Below, piece by piece: positions 61,848 to 64,000 of a stretch of 64,000 nt of DNA (positions are counted from its first letter, which is position 1; each line of letters opens with the position of its first letter). Location: positions 248,001 through 312,000 of the forward strand of contig NW_026516710.1 of assembly GCF_025766255.1 (NCBI RefSeq), given 5' to 3'. This DNA is from Zychaea mexicana. Lineage: Eukaryota > Mucoromycota > Mucoromycetes > Mucorales > Lichtheimiaceae. The notes under the pieces are model-generated. The model did not search any database. It saw only the letters and a program-made list of their open reading frames with translations, and was not told the origin of the DNA. The translations under genes were made by a program, and so were the position numbers.

Positions 61848-64000
61848 TCACTCCATGACAGGCGCCAAGGCCTGCTCTTCTTCTCCTTCTTCTTCGTTTT
61901 CCTCCTCCTCTTCAAACTCGTCGTCGTGGGCATCGTCTAACACATTTTCTCCAGCGGGACGACGCATCGACGGTGGTCGCGATCTCAAATTACCAGTTTG
62001 GACGTATTGCATGAAGATACGACCAATGTTTCGGGCAGCATTATTATCACGGTCCCACAACTATATGTATAGATAATGTAAGCTTATGCGCAAGTCGTAT
62101 GATGAATTATCAAGGCACTGATGTAATAAATCAATCAAATACTAGCTACTTACAGTAGTTGCAGGACAATAATCGCAGAACTTCAACGGATACACGGATA
62201 ATTGGGAACCAGCTGAAAATAAGTTTTGGTATATTATTACAACCATAATATTAGCTATTGAAGCTCTCTCACTGTTTCACAAACTTTTTGTATACACGAT
62301 AGAAAGTAACAAAGCCTATATTACGTACCAGCGTTTTGACGGTCGTTGCAAGTCGATGTTGGCCAAAGGTTATGGCCGTCGTCATCCACACACCAGAGCT
62401 GCCGTCGGGCATTGTTTTTGTGTCCATCGTCTTCAGCACGTTCGCGAATCCGACGAATTCTCCGCTTTGTGTGCTCGCGGCACACTTGAACACTTCCTGG
62501 ACGGTCTCGAAATTGACGCGTGTTGGCATCGCAAGCACTGCACACAACACTGGTTTGATACTCATCGATGAGCATGACCATTACACGTCTTGCTAGAACC
62601 GCCCGGAACGTCTACAAAGTAATTTATAATATAGGCGTCAATTCATAGCAAGGACACTCGCTTCATTCGTCACTAATTAACGTTCCATCACGTCTGCCAG
62701 ATAAATTTTCTTATTTACCTCAACAGGAATAGGTTCAAATCCTTTGAAGGAGGGCTTAAACCTTCCATCACCATATGCTACAGTAAATTGTCTTCCACTC
62801 TGAATCCTGCATGTGCGCGGCGCGGTCGGCAAAAATCGGCGGCGGTGAGCTTTGCGTTCGCGTTTGGAGGCCTTATTGAAGAAAGGGAGAGGTACCTTGA
62901 AGTAACCATATTAGCTTTTGCGACTTATCAAAGAAGTACTCATACACAGAAAGATACTTACATCGTCACGGTGATCCAACCCTATCCATCTGTTGGCAAG
63001 ATTCTCCAATGCGCTTTTGCGCGCAGAAAAAAGAGTGAGTAACGTTTCCCGGTGAAAGAAATGTTTGTTGAATTGTTCATGGACGCTATTTTTTTTAAAA
63101 AAAAAACTAGAGTGAATTCTCATGCCAAAATGATGATCACGGTGTTCCAGTATATATCGACATAGCTGAGTAACTTACTGTCTGTGCACGCCACTCAACT
63201 TTCTGATGTAGTTTCGGAAACCTTCCGAGGTAGGCGCTGAAGCCGGATGTCCTCTCAACATATCATACACCTCTTGTATCTCTGGGATATCTTGATACGG
63301 ATGAGCCTGTCGCTCGACATGAGCATAGCGTGCTCGATTTTTGTTTTCCTTTTGGAGCGCCCACTTGAACATGGACTGGAACCTAAAAAAGGGTTATGTA
63401 CAAAATCAAACATGTTGGCATCAGATGTAAAAAGCGCGGACACACGCTCATACTTGCTAAAAGTAAATATACTGCACGCAGTACTCACTGGTATGTTCTG
63501 TTATTCAGCTGATATACGTGCTCTGCTCTCGCTAGGTGTTTCGAGCGGCTCAAGAGTGTCTACAGCAGTGACCAGATACCGGATGCCTAAAGTAATATAC
63601 AGAATATCTACTTAGATACCGTTACATATTTTGAGAATGATTAGATATATACCTGGGTCTATGAACACTGTTCGAAAATTATGAAGCCGCTCTGCATCAA
63701 GACCATCTGGCTCTTTGGAGAGATGATACATTCCTCTTCTCCACTGTGTGACGTCAATTTCACGAGGAAAACGTTTAACTTGGTTGGAGCTAGAAGGCAT
63801 ATACTCTAACAATAGATTTATGAGATGTCGTCATGACTAAATACATACTTTTAATATTGCATGCTATGAGGGTACTACCAACCTCCACGCCGCGTTGTCA
63901 CAGGCCTGCGAAAATGGAACACAATGGCGACACCATCCGTTTCGAATGTGTTACTGAAGAGTTTGAGCTCGCAGTCTTCTGGGGGCACAACACCTTGACC
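61848..64000 (-). pseudogene. Fanzor (eukaryotic TnpB-like RNA-guided nuclease), 5' cut by window end, one premature stop
   Basis: Fanzors are eukaryotic relatives of TnpB: RuvC-type nucleases guided by a small RNA. Nine exon segments can be read: 64000-63883, 63805-63653, 63586-63489, 63382-63179, 63085-62962, 62895-62719, 62611-62329, 62212-62154 and 62060-61848, all with GT-AG borders. Motifs: VFIDPGIRYLVTAVD (RuvC-I Asp, spliced at the Gly), VAYGDGRFKPSFKGFEPIP, MVMLIDEYQTSVVCSACD (acidic residue plus first zinc CxxC), LKFCDYCPATT (second CxxC) and LWDRDNNAARNIGRIF (RuvC-III Asp motif of TnpB/Fanzor). The C-terminus is a Glu-rich tail. All phases agree except in the third segment, where TAA at 63503-63501 interrupts; one missing base there would account for it. 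The N-terminal part lies beyond the window. Confidence 0.85.

Overview
The window looks like nuclear DNA of an early-diverging filamentous fungus, most likely a zygomycete (Mucoromycota, Mucorales-like). Genes are compact, with short GT-AG introns and short intergenic spaces. Conserved fungal housekeeping genes sit beside genes that yeasts have lost (a MED23-like Mediator subunit, a TBRG1-like FYR-domain protein). AT-rich, gene-poor blocks carry relics of mobile elements. The genus cannot be read from the sequence alone. All assignments rest on reading translated motifs and splice sites by eye; no database search was run.

Layout. 0-8.3 kb: three + strand genes: 14-3-3 protein, a Fig4-type SAC phosphoinositide phosphatase and the ESCRT-III regulator Ist1; the last two both act on endosomes. 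8.3-14.4 kb: gene-poor block holding a 1.89-kb mobile element with ~172-bp terminal inverted repeats. Its only gene is a frameshifted PD-(D/E)XK-type nuclease, and it has inserted into another decayed ORF with an apparent TA target duplication. 14.4-17.1 kb: membrane-anchored kelch protein. 17.3-23.4 kb (- strand): HDAC/acetylpolyamine-amidohydrolase-like deacetylase and the H3K36 methyltransferase Set2. 24.6-25.9 kb: TBRG1-like FYRN/FYRC protein. 26.1-27.5 kb (-): RagA/Gtr1 GTPase. 28.4-29.5 kb: SF3B4 splicing factor. 29.6-36.7 kb (-): MED23-like Mediator subunit. 38.4-41.5 kb: TIP30/HTATIP2-like oxidoreductase and a VAP/Scs2 ER-contact protein. 42.1-46.4 kb: a divergent pair, alpha-arrestin (-) and HAL/NPR1-type kinase (+). 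47.6-51.6 kb: a decayed MFS transporter copy followed by an intact monocarboxylate-type MFS gene. 51.6-61.8 kb: gene-poor block with a 619-residue, probably secreted repeat protein bracketed by inverted repeats. 61.8-64.0 kb (-): a multi-exon Fanzor (eukaryotic TnpB relative) gene running off the window end, with one premature stop.

The strongest candidates for something new are the PD-(D/E)XK terminal-inverted-repeat element with its TTGACAA array (10.9-12.8 kb), the Fanzor gene (61.8-64 kb), and the repeat protein with a GC-AG intron (54.1-56.2 kb). The arrestin-kinase pair is the best case of neighbours that may work together: in yeast, Npr1-family kinases control alpha-arrestin adaptors that target nutrient permeases.
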